Part shown: positions 23,700 to 31,693 of the stretch, in pieces
Layout: each line of letters starts with the position of its first letter
Numbering within the stretch: the stretch's first letter is position 1
Program-made: the position numbers and the translations under genes
Notes under the pieces: model-generated
Told to the model about the DNA's origin: nothing
Databases searched by the model: none
What the model saw: the letters and a program-made list of their open reading frames with translations, nothing else
Assembly: GCF_000768065.1 (NCBI RefSeq)
Contig: NZ_JRKM01000001.1
Span: 1,798,001 to 1,862,000, forward strand
DNA: 64,000 bases
Direction: 5' to 3'
From: Aquabacterium sp. NJ1
GTDB taxonomy: Bacteria > Pseudomonadota > Gammaproteobacteria > Burkholderiales > Burkholderiaceae_C

Positions 23700-24572
23700 T
23701 CAGGGCACGACAACCAGCCCCTGCTCACTGTTGAGCTGGTCGATGAGCAACTGCGTCAGCACCGAGTTCACAGGCACGCCCTGCGCACGCAGCCAGGCCA
23801 GGGTTTCGCGCTGTTCGCCCATGGTCGCCGCATGGACGGCGTTGAGCCCGTGGAGATCAGGGGTTGCCAGATCCACGCCGCGCATCTGGAACAACTTCAA
23901 CACGGGCACGTGCCCCGCGTACGCGGCCTCGGCCACGGCATGCCGACCTTGTCTGTTGGTCAAGCGCCAGTTGGCACCTGCGTCCAGCAGCATGGCCACG
24001 GTGCGTGGCCGGCCGCTCACGCAAGCCAGGTGCAATGGCGTCTGGCCCATGGCGTTGGCCTTGTCGATGTCCGCACCGTTTCTCAACAGGTCGCGCACCA
24101 TGGTTTCCTGTCCGGCCAGGGCCGCCGCACCCAGTGGGGTCATGCCTGAGGCGCCGGCGCGGTCCACGTCGGCCCCGCGCTTGATCATCTCGCGGGCCAG
24201 CACCAACTGGTCGGCCTGCACGGCCATGGTCAGCGGCGTGCGCCCTGTTTCATCATGGCGATTGAGATCAGGCTGGTTCTGCTTGAGCCACGCCAGGGCT
24301 TCGCGCCAGCGCTGCTCGTCCAGCATCTTCAACAAGGTACGCTCGGAAGCCGAGAGCGCGCCTTCGGACCGGCGCGACCAGGGGCTCTCTCGGCGCACAT
24401 CCTGGAAGTCCTGATCCAGCACAGGGCCTGTGCGCTCAGGCTGATTGGCGGCCGGGACGAAAGACGTCCACTCGGTCTGGTCACCACTGCTGATGCCTTG
24501 GGCCTGAGCAGCCAGGCTGGCGAAACAAAAGAAAGCCGCGCACAACGCGCGGCCGGAAAGGACATGGTTCAT
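23700..24572 (-). CDS. Exported ankyrin-repeat protein
   Basis: A 290-residue protein with a signal peptide (ALCAAFFCFASLAAQAQ). An acidic, proline-containing region follows to about residue 95. Five or so ankyrin repeats then run from about residue 105 to 250: DETGRTPLTMAVQADQLVLA, GASGMTPLGAAALAGQETMV, NAMGQTPLHLACVSGRPRTV, and degenerate later copies. Ankyrin repeats make protein-protein contacts; here they would act in the periplasm or outside. The gene follows the LuxR-type regulator by 9 bp, so the two are probably co-transcribed. Target unknown. Confidence 0.88.
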   Translation of the reverse strand: MNHVLSGRALCAAFFCFASLAAQAQGISSGDQTEWTSFVPAANQPERTGPVLDQDFQDVRRESPWSRRSEGALSASERTLLKMLDEQRWREALAWLKQNQPDLNRHDETGRTPLTMAVQADQLVLAREMIKRGADVDRAGASGMTPLGAAALAGQETMVRDLLRNGADIDKANAMGQTPLHLACVSGRPRTVAMLLDAGANWRLTNRQGRHAVAEAAYAGHVPVLKLFQMRGVDLATPDLHGLNAVHAATMGEQRETLAWLRAQGVPVNSVLTQLLIDQLNSEQGLVVVP

Positions 24573-24581
24573 GCTGGTGTT

Positions 24582-25409
24582 TCAGTAATAGGCCTCGCCG
24601 GAGCCATGGGGCATGGCACCAAAGGCGTTCATGGTCATGGCCTTGGCAACCGCCTGTGCGCGGTTGGCTGCGCCCAACTTGCGCAGGATCTTCTGCACGT
24701 GGTTCTTGACCGTCAGGGCGCTGATGCCCAGCTTCTCGCTGATCTGCTGGTTGCTCAAGCCATCTCGCACCCAGAGCAGGATTTCGCGCTCGCGCTCGGT
24801 GATGGGCACCACCCTTTGATAAGGCACGGGGGAACTGGTGCCCGTCATGGGCAACCGCGCCGACACCATCTGGCGCTCGGTCACACACACGCGTTGGTAA
24901 GCCGTGTGCAGACAGGGCAGCAGCATCTCCAGCGCCAGAAGGTCTGGATCGTCGTAGAGCCGTTGAGGCTGGCCAAAGACAAAAAAGCTCTCGAGTTCCT
25001 CGGGGCGGCCTGGCCTGGTCACACCATGGATCAACAGATGCTGATAGCCCATGTCCAGCAGGATCCGCACTGCGGGGTCCGTCTTGTCCAGCAGGACCAG
25101 ATCCAGGCGGCAGGCCTGATAACGGGCACGACGCCAGCATTGCAAGGCAGCGGTCATCAAGGGTGCACGTGCATTTTTGAGCCGCTCGGCAATGTCTTCG
25201 GGAACCGGAACGCTGTTGAAGAGATCAAACACCACGTCACGCTGGTCTCGGTCGTAGCTGCCGCACACGCTGAACTTGTGAGGCAGCCAGCGCTGGAAGT
25301 CGCCCTGGCACCAGACAAAGTACTGGTGCCTGCGGCGGACTTGAGGCGCGGCCTCAACGACACGCAGCAAACACTCGGATTGCTCTGGTGCGATGTTGGG
25401 ATATGGCAT
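24582..25409 (-). CDS. LuxR-type regulator, EpsA-like (PEP-CTERM/exopolysaccharide associated)
   Basis: A 275-residue regulator. Residues 1-200 are an unassigned sensory-type domain (SECLLRVVEAAPQVRRRHQYF near the start), similar in organisation to the EpsA regulators that accompany exosortase/exopolysaccharide loci in Betaproteobacteria. The C-terminal 65 residues are a LuxR/GerE helix-turn-helix: ITEREREILLWVRDGLSNQQ, then ISEKLGISALTVKNHVQKIL. There is no receiver domain. The start at 25409 (MPYPNIAPEQ) is preferred over an extension to 25451 that runs into the upstream palindrome. It sits directly downstream of the secretion operon and upstream of the ankyrin gene. Assignment to EpsA is by resemblance and context. 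Confidence 0.82.
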   Translation of the reverse strand: MPYPNIAPEQSECLLRVVEAAPQVRRRHQYFVWCQGDFQRWLPHKFSVCGSYDRDQRDVVFDLFNSVPVPEDIAERLKNARAPLMTAALQCWRRARYQACRLDLVLLDKTDPAVRILLDMGYQHLLIHGVTRPGRPEELESFFVFGQPQRLYDDPDLLALEMLLPCLHTAYQRVCVTERQMVSARLPMTGTSSPVPYQRVVPITEREREILLWVRDGLSNQQISEKLGISALTVKNHVQKILRKLGAANRAQAVAKAMTMNAFGAMPHGSGEAYY

Positions 25410-25441
25410 GGTGGGTAAAGGGGGTAGCCGCCGTAGTCTAG

Positions 25442-25460
25442 AAACGGTCAATGACGGTTT
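25442..25460. promoter_or_regulatory. Near-perfect palindrome upstream of the LuxR-type gene
   Basis: AAACGGTCA and TGACGGTTT flank a single A, with 8 of 9 positions complementary. The site lies 33-51 bp upstream of the LuxR-type start, in a 78-bp spacer. A second short repeat (ACGAA, ACA, TTCGT) follows at 25465-25477. A dimeric regulator, possibly the LuxR protein itself, could bind here. Confidence 0.5.
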
Positions 25461-25487
25461 GTTGACGAAACATTCGTGAAACAGCCT

Positions 25488-25937
25488 TTATCCGTTTGAC
25501 ACCACGAAGCGCCATTGCTTGTACTGGTCCACACCCTCCGGTGCGGCCAAGGGTCTGCCCGTCGAGTTGCTGTACACACCCTTGATGCCAACGCCCTCCA
25601 TGACGAGCCCCCAGTTCGCATCCCCCGTGATGGGATCGGGCCAGAGGCGACGCAAGTGGCGCACCATCACCGGGCCGCGGCGGTCCTCCAACAGGTCCTC
25701 CAGGCGGCTTGGCCATTGGGCCGCACCACCGGGCACGATCACCCTGTGATAGGCCTCGATGGCCTGACGGATCTGTTCACCTCGAAACACCAGCTCGGCC
25801 TCACGCTGGCGACGCATGGCATGCGACCAGTTGTCCGCCAGGGCAGCCAGCATCAGGCCGGACAGCGCCACCCACCAGATCAGCATCAAGTAGGTGAAAC
25901 CGCCTTGAGCCTGGCCGCGATGCAGGCCCTTCACCAT
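25488..25937 (-). CDS. Pseudopilin-like protein with atypical GFTYL leader
   Basis: A 149-residue protein with a type IV pilin-like N terminus: MVKGLHRGQAQGGFTYLMLI, then WWVALSGLMLAAL. Here FTYLM replaces the usual FTLIE, so the conserved glutamate at position 5 is missing, as occurs in GspK-type tip pseudopilins. A globular domain follows with a short RRGPVMVRHLRRLWPDPITG segment like that of GspG-class minor pilins. It overlaps the previous pseudopilin gene by 7 bp and is the last structural gene of the secretion operon. It is probably a tip or minor subunit. Confidence 0.82.
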   Translation of the reverse strand: MVKGLHRGQAQGGFTYLMLIWWVALSGLMLAALADNWSHAMRRQREAELVFRGEQIRQAIEAYHRVIVPGGAAQWPSRLEDLLEDRRGPVMVRHLRRLWPDPITGDANWGLVMEGVGIKGVYSNSTGRPLAAPEGVDQYKQWRFVVSNG

Positions 25938-26326
25938 GACGAAAATGGGCGGCCGTTCTGCCCATTGCCCGTGGCACCGCTGCGCACATCGGCCATATTG
26001 CCGGGCACACTGGCATCGGCTGGTGGCGGCAGCATCTGCCAGCTGTCGCGCCGACCGGTCACCGGGTCTTCCGGAATCTGGCGGATGTAGCCCAGCGCAA
26101 CCAGCTCGTCGAGCGAATCGGGGTAATGCCCTTTGTCGCCCACATACTTGTCGATGGCGTCCCGCATCACATTCAGTGACGTGCGCAGAGTGGCCTCGCG
26201 CGCGTTGTCGACGGTGCGCACATAACGCGGCGCCACGATGCTGGCCAGCAGGCCGATGATGGCCAGCACGACGATCAATTCGATCAAGGTGAAGCCACGA
26301 CGGGTGACACGGCGGGGATGCATCAT
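25931..26326 (-). CDS. GspG-like pseudopilin
   Basis: A 131-residue pseudopilin. The leader is cut after the glycine in RRGFTLIELIVVLAIIGLLA, with the conserved glutamate present. The globular part has DAIDKYVGDKGHYPDSLDEL and EDPVTGRRDSWQML, matching the calcium-loop region of GspG/type II major pseudopilins in a shortened form. It begins 18 bp after the preceding pseudopilin gene. It resembles a second GspG copy rather than GspH/I/J. Confidence 0.88.
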   Translation of the reverse strand: MMHPRRVTRRGFTLIELIVVLAIIGLLASIVAPRYVRTVDNAREATLRTSLNVMRDAIDKYVGDKGHYPDSLDELVALGYIRQIPEDPVTGRRDSWQMLPPPADASVPGNMADVRSGATGNGQNGRPFSSW

Positions 26327-26344
26327 GGCTGGCTCACTGATGCG

Positions 26345-26815
26345 TCACCATTGCCGATAGGGCGTGCCATCCAGCCCCCCGCCCTCATGGGTGGTGTAGA
26401 CGTCGAACACGTCGGTTCCCTCGGCTGGCGCGTCAGGCGGACTGGCATAGCTGCGCAGGCCCCATGTCTGGGCGGCAGGCAAAGTGGGGTCGGCAAAGGG
26501 GTCACGGGGCAGGCGTCGCAAGAAGTAGATGCGCCGGCCTTTGGGGGATGAGGCGTCCTTGACGCCCTTGACCAGCAGATCCAGCGAGGGTGGGTAGCCC
26601 GAGTCATCGGGCTTTTTCTCGATGCGACCTTGCTCCCAGGCGCGCTTGTAGTCGTCCAGCGCGGTGCGCAGCACACGCAGGGCCTGCCGCAACTCGGCCT
26701 CCTGCGTGCGCCGCTTGTGCAAGGCCGCCAGGGGCATGGCGGCGCTGGCGAGGATGCTGACGATCAGCACCACCACGACCATCTCGATGAGCGTGAAGCC
26801 CCTCGCGCGACGCAT
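26345..26815 (-). CDS. Type II secretion/type IV pilin-like pseudopilin
   Basis: A 156-residue pseudopilin: MRRARGFTLIEMVVVVLIVS gives a six-residue leader, glycine cleavage site and conserved glutamate. The middle (LRVLRTALDDYKRAWEQGRI, then GYPPSLDLLVKGVKD) and RIYFLRRLPRDPF match the GspG-like fold. The start at 26815 directly follows the secretin stop codon with one base between, so translation is probably coupled. Longer in-frame starts overlap the secretin gene and lack the short leader. Confidence 0.88.
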   Translation of the reverse strand: MRRARGFTLIEMVVVVLIVSILASAAMPLAALHKRRTQEAELRQALRVLRTALDDYKRAWEQGRIEKKPDDSGYPPSLDLLVKGVKDASSPKGRRIYFLRRLPRDPFADPTLPAAQTWGLRSYASPPDAPAEGTDVFDVYTTHEGGGLDGTPYRQW

Positions 26816-26816
26816 G

Positions 26817-29015
26817 TCAATGGAAGGCTGCACCATTGCCGACATCCCCGCCCTGCTGCTCATCGCCGTCCGATGCGGCCTCGTTGTGGACCTTGATCCG
26901 CCACAAGGCACCGGACGGCTCCAGCGTGAGCAAGGCTTCGCTCTGCGCGGTGTTCGGCCGCATGCGCATGGTCACGGTCTGCACCCCGTTGGGCGGCAGG
27001 GTCACAGACAGGCGGCCATTGGCGCTTGCCGCAGCGTCAAGCTCCAGCACGGTGGGATCGACCACCAGCGTCACAGGCGAGGCCTGGGCCTTCTGGTTGC
27101 TCAAGGTGACCTGAAAGCTGGCGCCGGGGCTGACCTCATCGGGGCCACTCACACTCGCACCCTCCCCCACGCCATTGATCGGCTTGGGTGCGGATGCGCC
27201 ACGCCCGCCGCTCACGTTGCCCGAGCCTGAACCCGACATGCTGGCTTCGTCGCGCAGAATCAATGCAGGAGCGCCTGGTTGAGCTTCGGTGCCCGAGGGC
27301 ATGAAAGCCGCTGCCGTGCCAGGCTGGATCACATTGCGCACGATGTGCGGCGTCACCAGCAGGATGATCTCGGACTTCTTGTGCTCGTTGGTGGTCAGGC
27401 CGAACAGGCGGCCTGCGATGGGCAGGTCGTGCAGGCCGGGAATGCCCGCCGAGCTGCGGCTTTCACTGTCGTTGATGAGGCCAGCAAGGATCTGCGTTTC
27501 ACCATCATGCAGGCGCAAGGTGGTGGTGGCCTGGCGTGTGCCAACCTGGTAGGCAAAAGAATCGGATGGGCCCGATACCTTGTTGGTGATGCTGCTGACT
27601 TCCAGCGCCACCTTGATGGTCACGTCGTTGTCGAGTTGAACCTGTGGCTCGACATCCAGCTTGAGGCCCACATCGATGTAGCTCACGGAAACCGCATTCG
27701 AGATCGCCCCGTTGCTGGGTGTGGACGTGGTGGTGAACACCGGCAGCTTCTCGCCCAGCAGCACCTTGGCCTTCTCTCTGTTGCGCGCACGGATCTTCGG
27801 GTTGGCCAGGATGTTGGTGGTGTCGTGCGACGCCTTGAGCGTGGCCAGCGCCAGCGGGTTGGCGGTGTAAGCCTGCAGACCGGTGAAGCTGGTGATCGGG
27901 TCGCTGCCGCCTGGTACGCCATAGGACACATTGGTCGGCCAGCTCAGCCCCATGGAATTGAGCTTGTTGTTGGAGACTTCCATCACCTCCAGCTCCAGCA
28001 TCACCTCCGGGTCGGCCAGGTCGATGCTCTGGATCAGGCGCTCGACCAGGCGCACCACCTCGGGCGTGTCACGCACCACCAGCAGGTTCAGGCGCTCGTC
28101 CACGAAGATGTCGCGGGTCTTGGCCACCGTGCGCACCAGCGACTGCGCCTGCTTGGGGTCGGCGTTGACCAGGTAGAAGGTGCGCGTGACGGTATCCAGC
28201 AAGTCACGCTGCTTTTGTTGCGTGGCCGGGAACACCAGCACCGTGTTGTCGTTGAGCAGCTTGGCGGCCAGTTGCTGTGTGTTGAGGATCACGCGCATGG
28301 CCTCGTCCACCGTGGTGTTCTTCAGGAACAGCGTGACCTTGGCCTCACCACGCACATCCTTGTCGAACACGAAGTTGACATTGGCGGCACGCGACAGGGC
28401 CTCGAACACGGTGCGCACCGAAGCCTCCCGGAACTCGAGCGTCACCGGGTTGTTGGCCGTGGCCAGTTGCAGCGTGGCCTGCTTGCGGCTCTGGGTTTCA
28501 CGCATCTCGGCCACGCGGGCCATCTGGGCGCGGGCCTTGGCATTGCCGGGGTCTTCGGCGAGCACGGTCTGCAAGGCGGCTTCTGCGCGTTCGTACTGCC
28601 TGGCGTCCAGGCGCTGCTGGGCCTCGGTCATCAGACGCTGGTGGCGCTGCAAACGCGCCAGTTCGCTGCGCAGCCAGGCCACACGCGGATGCTGGGGCGC
28701 GGCCAGCTCCAGCCGTTTGAGCACGTTCTCGACCTCATCCAGCCGGCCGGCTGCCCGGGCGGCATCGGCCAGGTAAATCAGATAACCCACGGTGGCGTCG
28801 CGCTGCATCAGCACTTCATTGCGCAACTGCCGATCAGCCTGATCCTGCTGCGCAGCCTGGGTCAGGCGCTGCAAGGCGGCTTCATGCTGCCCCTGGCCAG
28901 CAAGCCGGTGCGCGTCTTCAATGGCCGGGTTGGCACACCCCGCCAGCCAGACCGCGATCAAGCACATTGCCATCACAAGCTGCGTGCGCAGCGCCGACAA
29001 ATCCATCATGTTCAT
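26817..29015 (-). CDS. gspD: Secretin lipoprotein (GspD/PilQ/MshL-like) with TPR and cohesin-like domains
   Basis: A 732-residue outer-membrane secretin. The N terminus has a lipobox (CLIAVWLAGCAN), so it should be lipidated. TPR-like helices span about residues 30-180 (GQGQHEAALQRLTQAAQQDQ, ERAEAALQTVLAEDPGNAKA). Then come an STN/N0 domain (LEFREASVRTVFEALSRAAN), an N1-type domain (RTFYLVNADPKQAQSLVRTV) and the secretin barrel at about 380-580 (ANPKIRARNREKAKVLLG, VGLKLDVEPQVQLDN, GIPGLHDLPIAGRLFG). The final 120 residues form a cohesin-like beta-domain (GASFQVTLSNQKAQASPVTL). Usual GspD proteins lack both the TPR front and the cohesin tail. It overlaps the PilP-like gene by 4 bp. Confidence 0.92.
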   Translation of the reverse strand: MNMMDLSALRTQLVMAMCLIAVWLAGCANPAIEDAHRLAGQGQHEAALQRLTQAAQQDQADRQLRNEVLMQRDATVGYLIYLADAARAAGRLDEVENVLKRLELAAPQHPRVAWLRSELARLQRHQRLMTEAQQRLDARQYERAEAALQTVLAEDPGNAKARAQMARVAEMRETQSRKQATLQLATANNPVTLEFREASVRTVFEALSRAANVNFVFDKDVRGEAKVTLFLKNTTVDEAMRVILNTQQLAAKLLNDNTVLVFPATQQKQRDLLDTVTRTFYLVNADPKQAQSLVRTVAKTRDIFVDERLNLLVVRDTPEVVRLVERLIQSIDLADPEVMLELEVMEVSNNKLNSMGLSWPTNVSYGVPGGSDPITSFTGLQAYTANPLALATLKASHDTTNILANPKIRARNREKAKVLLGEKLPVFTTTSTPSNGAISNAVSVSYIDVGLKLDVEPQVQLDNDVTIKVALEVSSITNKVSGPSDSFAYQVGTRQATTTLRLHDGETQILAGLINDSESRSSAGIPGLHDLPIAGRLFGLTTNEHKKSEIILLVTPHIVRNVIQPGTAAAFMPSGTEAQPGAPALILRDEASMSGSGSGNVSGGRGASAPKPINGVGEGASVSGPDEVSPGASFQVTLSNQKAQASPVTLVVDPTVLELDAAASANGRLSVTLPPNGVQTVTMRMRPNTAQSEALLTLEPSGALWRIKVHNEAASDGDEQQGGDVGNGAAFH

Positions 29016-29689
29016 CTCATCACAACAGTCTGCTGCTGCTTCAGGGGCAGGTAGGTCAGACTCATGGTTCGGTCCTGAATGCGATCAACGCGCCATTGGC
29101 CTTCGATCACGTCGCCCGCGCGGACGACCCAGGTGTTCTGGGGCCCGGCCAGCACGGCACGGGCGACGGCTTGCGATACGGGCGCCGAGGCCCCGCTGGC
29201 GACACCACTGGCGGCCATGGCCACGGGCTCATCATTGAAGCGCCCCACCCAGGCATGCGGGAAGGGCGGCGCGGTGGGCGCGGGCGGTGGGCCAGGGTCA
29301 ACCGCCACGCGTGGCGGGGGCGGCGGCGGTGGAGGCTGCACGCTGCGCCAGGCGGTCGCATCGGCCATCGGGCCCGATGCCGGTGAAGCCTGCGCCGTTT
29401 GCCAGCGCGCCTGCCAGCGCACGACGCCCTGGGTCAGCCCATCGGCCAACCACGGCGCCATCGGGGGGGAGCGCTTCTCGGCAGCACGGGGCGAGCCGCC
29501 CGTCGCTCGGTGGCGGTCAGGCTGATCACCTCGCTCGCCGCTTTGCTCGTCCGCACGCCGGTTTGTCTGGGCCCCGGGCTTGCCACCAGCCTGGCGTGAG
29601 GGTGCCAGCAAGTCATCATCAGACTGGCTGCCCAGGTACAGGCTCAGGCCGCCCACGAGCGCCAGCGCCAGCAACAAGCCGCGGTTCAT
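29012..29689 (-). CDS. PilP/GspC-like inner-membrane protein
   Basis: A 225-residue protein. One N-terminal membrane helix (MNRGLLLALALVGGLSLYLG) leads into a long low-complexity linker with an eight-proline run. The C-terminal 50 residues (GPQNTWVVRAGDVIEGQWRV, then TMSLTYLPLKQQQTVVM) resemble the HR/PilP-type domain that docks onto the secretin. An open frame continues upstream to 30415 but that part lies on top of the next gene and is not protein-like. The start at 29689 makes an ATGA overlap with the PilO-like gene. Identification rests on architecture and position. Confidence 0.78.
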   Translation of the reverse strand: MNRGLLLALALVGGLSLYLGSQSDDDLLAPSRQAGGKPGAQTNRRADEQSGERGDQPDRHRATGGSPRAAEKRSPPMAPWLADGLTQGVVRWQARWQTAQASPASGPMADATAWRSVQPPPPPPPPRVAVDPGPPPAPTAPPFPHAWVGRFNDEPVAMAASGVASGASAPVSQAVARAVLAGPQNTWVVRAGDVIEGQWRVDRIQDRTMSLTYLPLKQQQTVVMR

Positions 29690-30258
29690 GGCTTGATCCT
29701 TTCCGGCCGACGCCACCACAGCGACACCGCCACACGGGCCTTGACCTGGTCGCTCATGACATCGCTGCGCTGCAGATCCAGGCTGTCGATGCTGAGTGCG
29801 GGTTCCTGCAGCAGTTGCGCCAGCCAGGCGCGCACGGCGCCGTAGCCGCCTTCGACGGGCATCACCATGCGCTGGCGCCACAACACGACCCCATCCTGCG
29901 CGGCCCAGGGCTGCTTGCTGCCTGCGTACTGCACCGCGTTGACCACCAGGCCCTGTTGTCGAGCCTGTGCCAGCACCTGCGACTGCAGCGCCACGCGCTG
30001 GTCGGCACCAGGCAAGGTCTGCCACAGGCGTTGCCAGGCCTGCTCGGGTGTACCCAGGGCCTCGGGCTGGCTGCCGGCCTTTGCCTGCAAGGCAGCCTGC
30101 AGCTCGTGCCGGGTGCGGCGCGCCTGAGAGCCCCATTCGTCGAGCTGGGCATGCTGGCGGGGCAGCCACACCGTTTGCAGCCAGCCGGCACCGCCCAGCA
30201 AGCACACGCCCAGCAGGCCGGCCACCCCGAATCGTTGCCACGTGCGAGCGCTCATCAT
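29686..30258 (-). CDS. PilO/GspM-like inner-membrane assembly protein
   Basis: A 190-residue protein with one N-terminal membrane helix (FGVAGLLGVCLLGGAGWLQT), a helical region (LDEWGSQARRTRHELQAALQ) and a C-terminal ferredoxin-like fold (VLWRQRMVMPVEGGYGAVRA, VKARVAVSLWWRR), the arrangement of PilO/GspM. The start at 30258 gives an ATGA overlap with the preceding gene. Sequence similarity is weak, as is normal in this family. Confidence 0.78.
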   Translation of the reverse strand: MMSARTWQRFGVAGLLGVCLLGGAGWLQTVWLPRQHAQLDEWGSQARRTRHELQAALQAKAGSQPEALGTPEQAWQRLWQTLPGADQRVALQSQVLAQARQQGLVVNAVQYAGSKQPWAAQDGVVLWRQRMVMPVEGGYGAVRAWLAQLLQEPALSIDSLDLQRSDVMSDQVKARVAVSLWWRRPERIKP

Positions 30259-30872
30259 GGTGCGCCCCCTGCGAGCAAGGCTTCGGCCCGCCACTCGTAG
30301 TTGCCCGCCGTTGCCACAAAGGGCGTGGCCAGGCGCTCACGGCTGAGCAACTGCGCGGCGCCACCTTGTGCCTGCACCCAGCGCAGGGCCGAGGTGTCAT
30401 CGCGCACAGCGGCACTGAGGCGCACGTCGGGCACGCTGTCCGCCCGGCTGCCCAAGGTGGCGAGGTCCAGATTGAAAGCCAGCATCACGGCTTGCTCGGC
30501 CTTGGCGGCGTGGTCCACCTGGTCCAGCACGTCCAGCCAGGGGTAGCCCAGCCACTGCGCCAGCTGCGCAGCGTGCTGGGCCGAGTCTGCGGACAAGGCA
30601 GGCGCCTGGTCGGCCTTGCGCCCCGCCCCCTTTGGCGCTTTGGCGGCCAGGGCCTGCTGGTGTACCGCCCGTTGCAGGCGCTTGAGCGTGGCCTGTGCCT
30701 CCGCTTGCTGATCAAGCACACCCTGCACCTGTGGCAACACGATGCCGAGTGCGACCAGGCCCAGCAGCAAGAGCAGCCAGGACCAGGGCGATGGGCTGAG
30801 GCGGGGGCCCACAAAGTCCAGCTCCTGCGCCCATTGGGGCGGGCTCATCCACCGCATCAACAGGTGCTTCAT
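30255..30872 (-). CDS. PilN/GspL-C-like inner-membrane assembly protein
   Basis: A 205-residue protein. A short cytoplasmic N terminus (SPPQWAQELDFVGPRLSPSP) precedes one membrane helix (WSWLLLLLGLVALGIVLP), a coiled segment (QQAEAQATLKRLQRAVHQQA) and a C-terminal ferredoxin-like periplasmic domain. This matches PilN and the C-terminal half of GspL. The start at 30872 makes an ATGA overlap with the PilM-like gene; the extended in-frame start at 30887 is less likely. Confidence 0.78.
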   Translation of the reverse strand: MKHLLMRWMSPPQWAQELDFVGPRLSPSPWSWLLLLLGLVALGIVLPQVQGVLDQQAEAQATLKRLQRAVHQQALAAKAPKGAGRKADQAPALSADSAQHAAQLAQWLGYPWLDVLDQVDHAAKAEQAVMLAFNLDLATLGSRADSVPDVRLSAAVRDDTSALRWVQAQGGAAQLLSRERLATPFVATAGNYEWRAEALLAGGAP

Positions 30873-31693
30873 GGCTGGCGCCCCCACACGGCGGCATCAC
30901 CTTGCAACACCGGCACCAACTGCGGTTGATCCCAGACATGGGCATGGTGCGGCTGGCAGGTGATGCCCAGTTGTGCAGGAGATACCAGCTCGACCGACAC
31001 GTCAGCCGGCGGCGTCAATGCCCCCTCGTTCATCTCGACCCACACACGTTGAAGGCGAGCGGGCCGCCGGGGCATGACACTGGCCTGCACGTGCACGAGC
31101 AGCCCGGGCTCCTGCGCCACCAGCGTGACGGTGGCCCCGTTGGCATCGGGTGGCATGCCTGCTGCCAGCCCCGGATGGCTCAACCAGCTTTGCACACCAT
31201 GCGCCCACCAGGGCCCCACCCAGGCCAGGCGAACGCCATGCGCCCTGGCCACCGTCTGCAAGGCTTCGATCAAACCAAGCGGAACGGCACACACCAGGTG
31301 CTGCCCCGCCACAGTGACCCGGCGCAGCAACCAGTTGGCCTCCAGCTCCGCGGCATCCACATCCATGTAGTGGGCCCATTGCTGCACGGCCTGTGCGATG
31401 GCATCGTGCTCGCTCAGATCGTCGCTCACCAACGCATGCAGCAGACACTGGCTGGACAGCCCGATCACACAGCGCTCTCCCACGTGGTCAGTACACCAGG
31501 CGGCAAGGCTTTCCGCCACCGCATCCCAAGGCGCATCCGCAGCCAGTGAGCCGGGTTGCACATACAGCACGCGAGGCTGCAGCGCCGTTCGCAGCTGGCC
31601 ATGCAGGCCGGCGATCCACCGGCCCGGCTTGAACCACGAAGCGAGCCCGGATGCCGACGCGGGGGCCATGACAACAGCAGTGCTCATGCTCAT
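30869..31693 (-). CDS. PilM/GspL-N-like cytoplasmic assembly protein
   Basis: A 274-residue soluble protein with no membrane segment. It has alternating strands and helices in a single compact fold (GERCVIGLSSQCLLHALVSD, GQHLVCAVPLGLIEALQTVA), consistent with the actin-like PilM/GspL cytoplasmic domain, though the sequence is diverged and I recognise it mainly by position between gspE and the pilN-like gene. It overlaps both neighbours by 4 bp. Confidence 0.68.
   Translation of the reverse strand: MSMSTAVVMAPASASGLASWFKPGRWIAGLHGQLRTALQPRVLYVQPGSLAADAPWDAVAESLAAWCTDHVGERCVIGLSSQCLLHALVSDDLSEHDAIAQAVQQWAHYMDVDAAELEANWLLRRVTVAGQHLVCAVPLGLIEALQTVARAHGVRLAWVGPWWAHGVQSWLSHPGLAAGMPPDANGATVTLVAQEPGLLVHVQASVMPRRPARLQRVWVEMNEGALTPPADVSVELVSPAQLGITCQPHHAHVWDQPQLVPVLQGDAAVWGRQP

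Noticed and set aside
29690..30415. N-terminal extension of the PilP-like frame
   Set aside because: The extension overlaps the PilO-like gene, is Arg/Pro/Gly-rich and not protein-like; the ATGA start at 29689 gives a membrane anchor.
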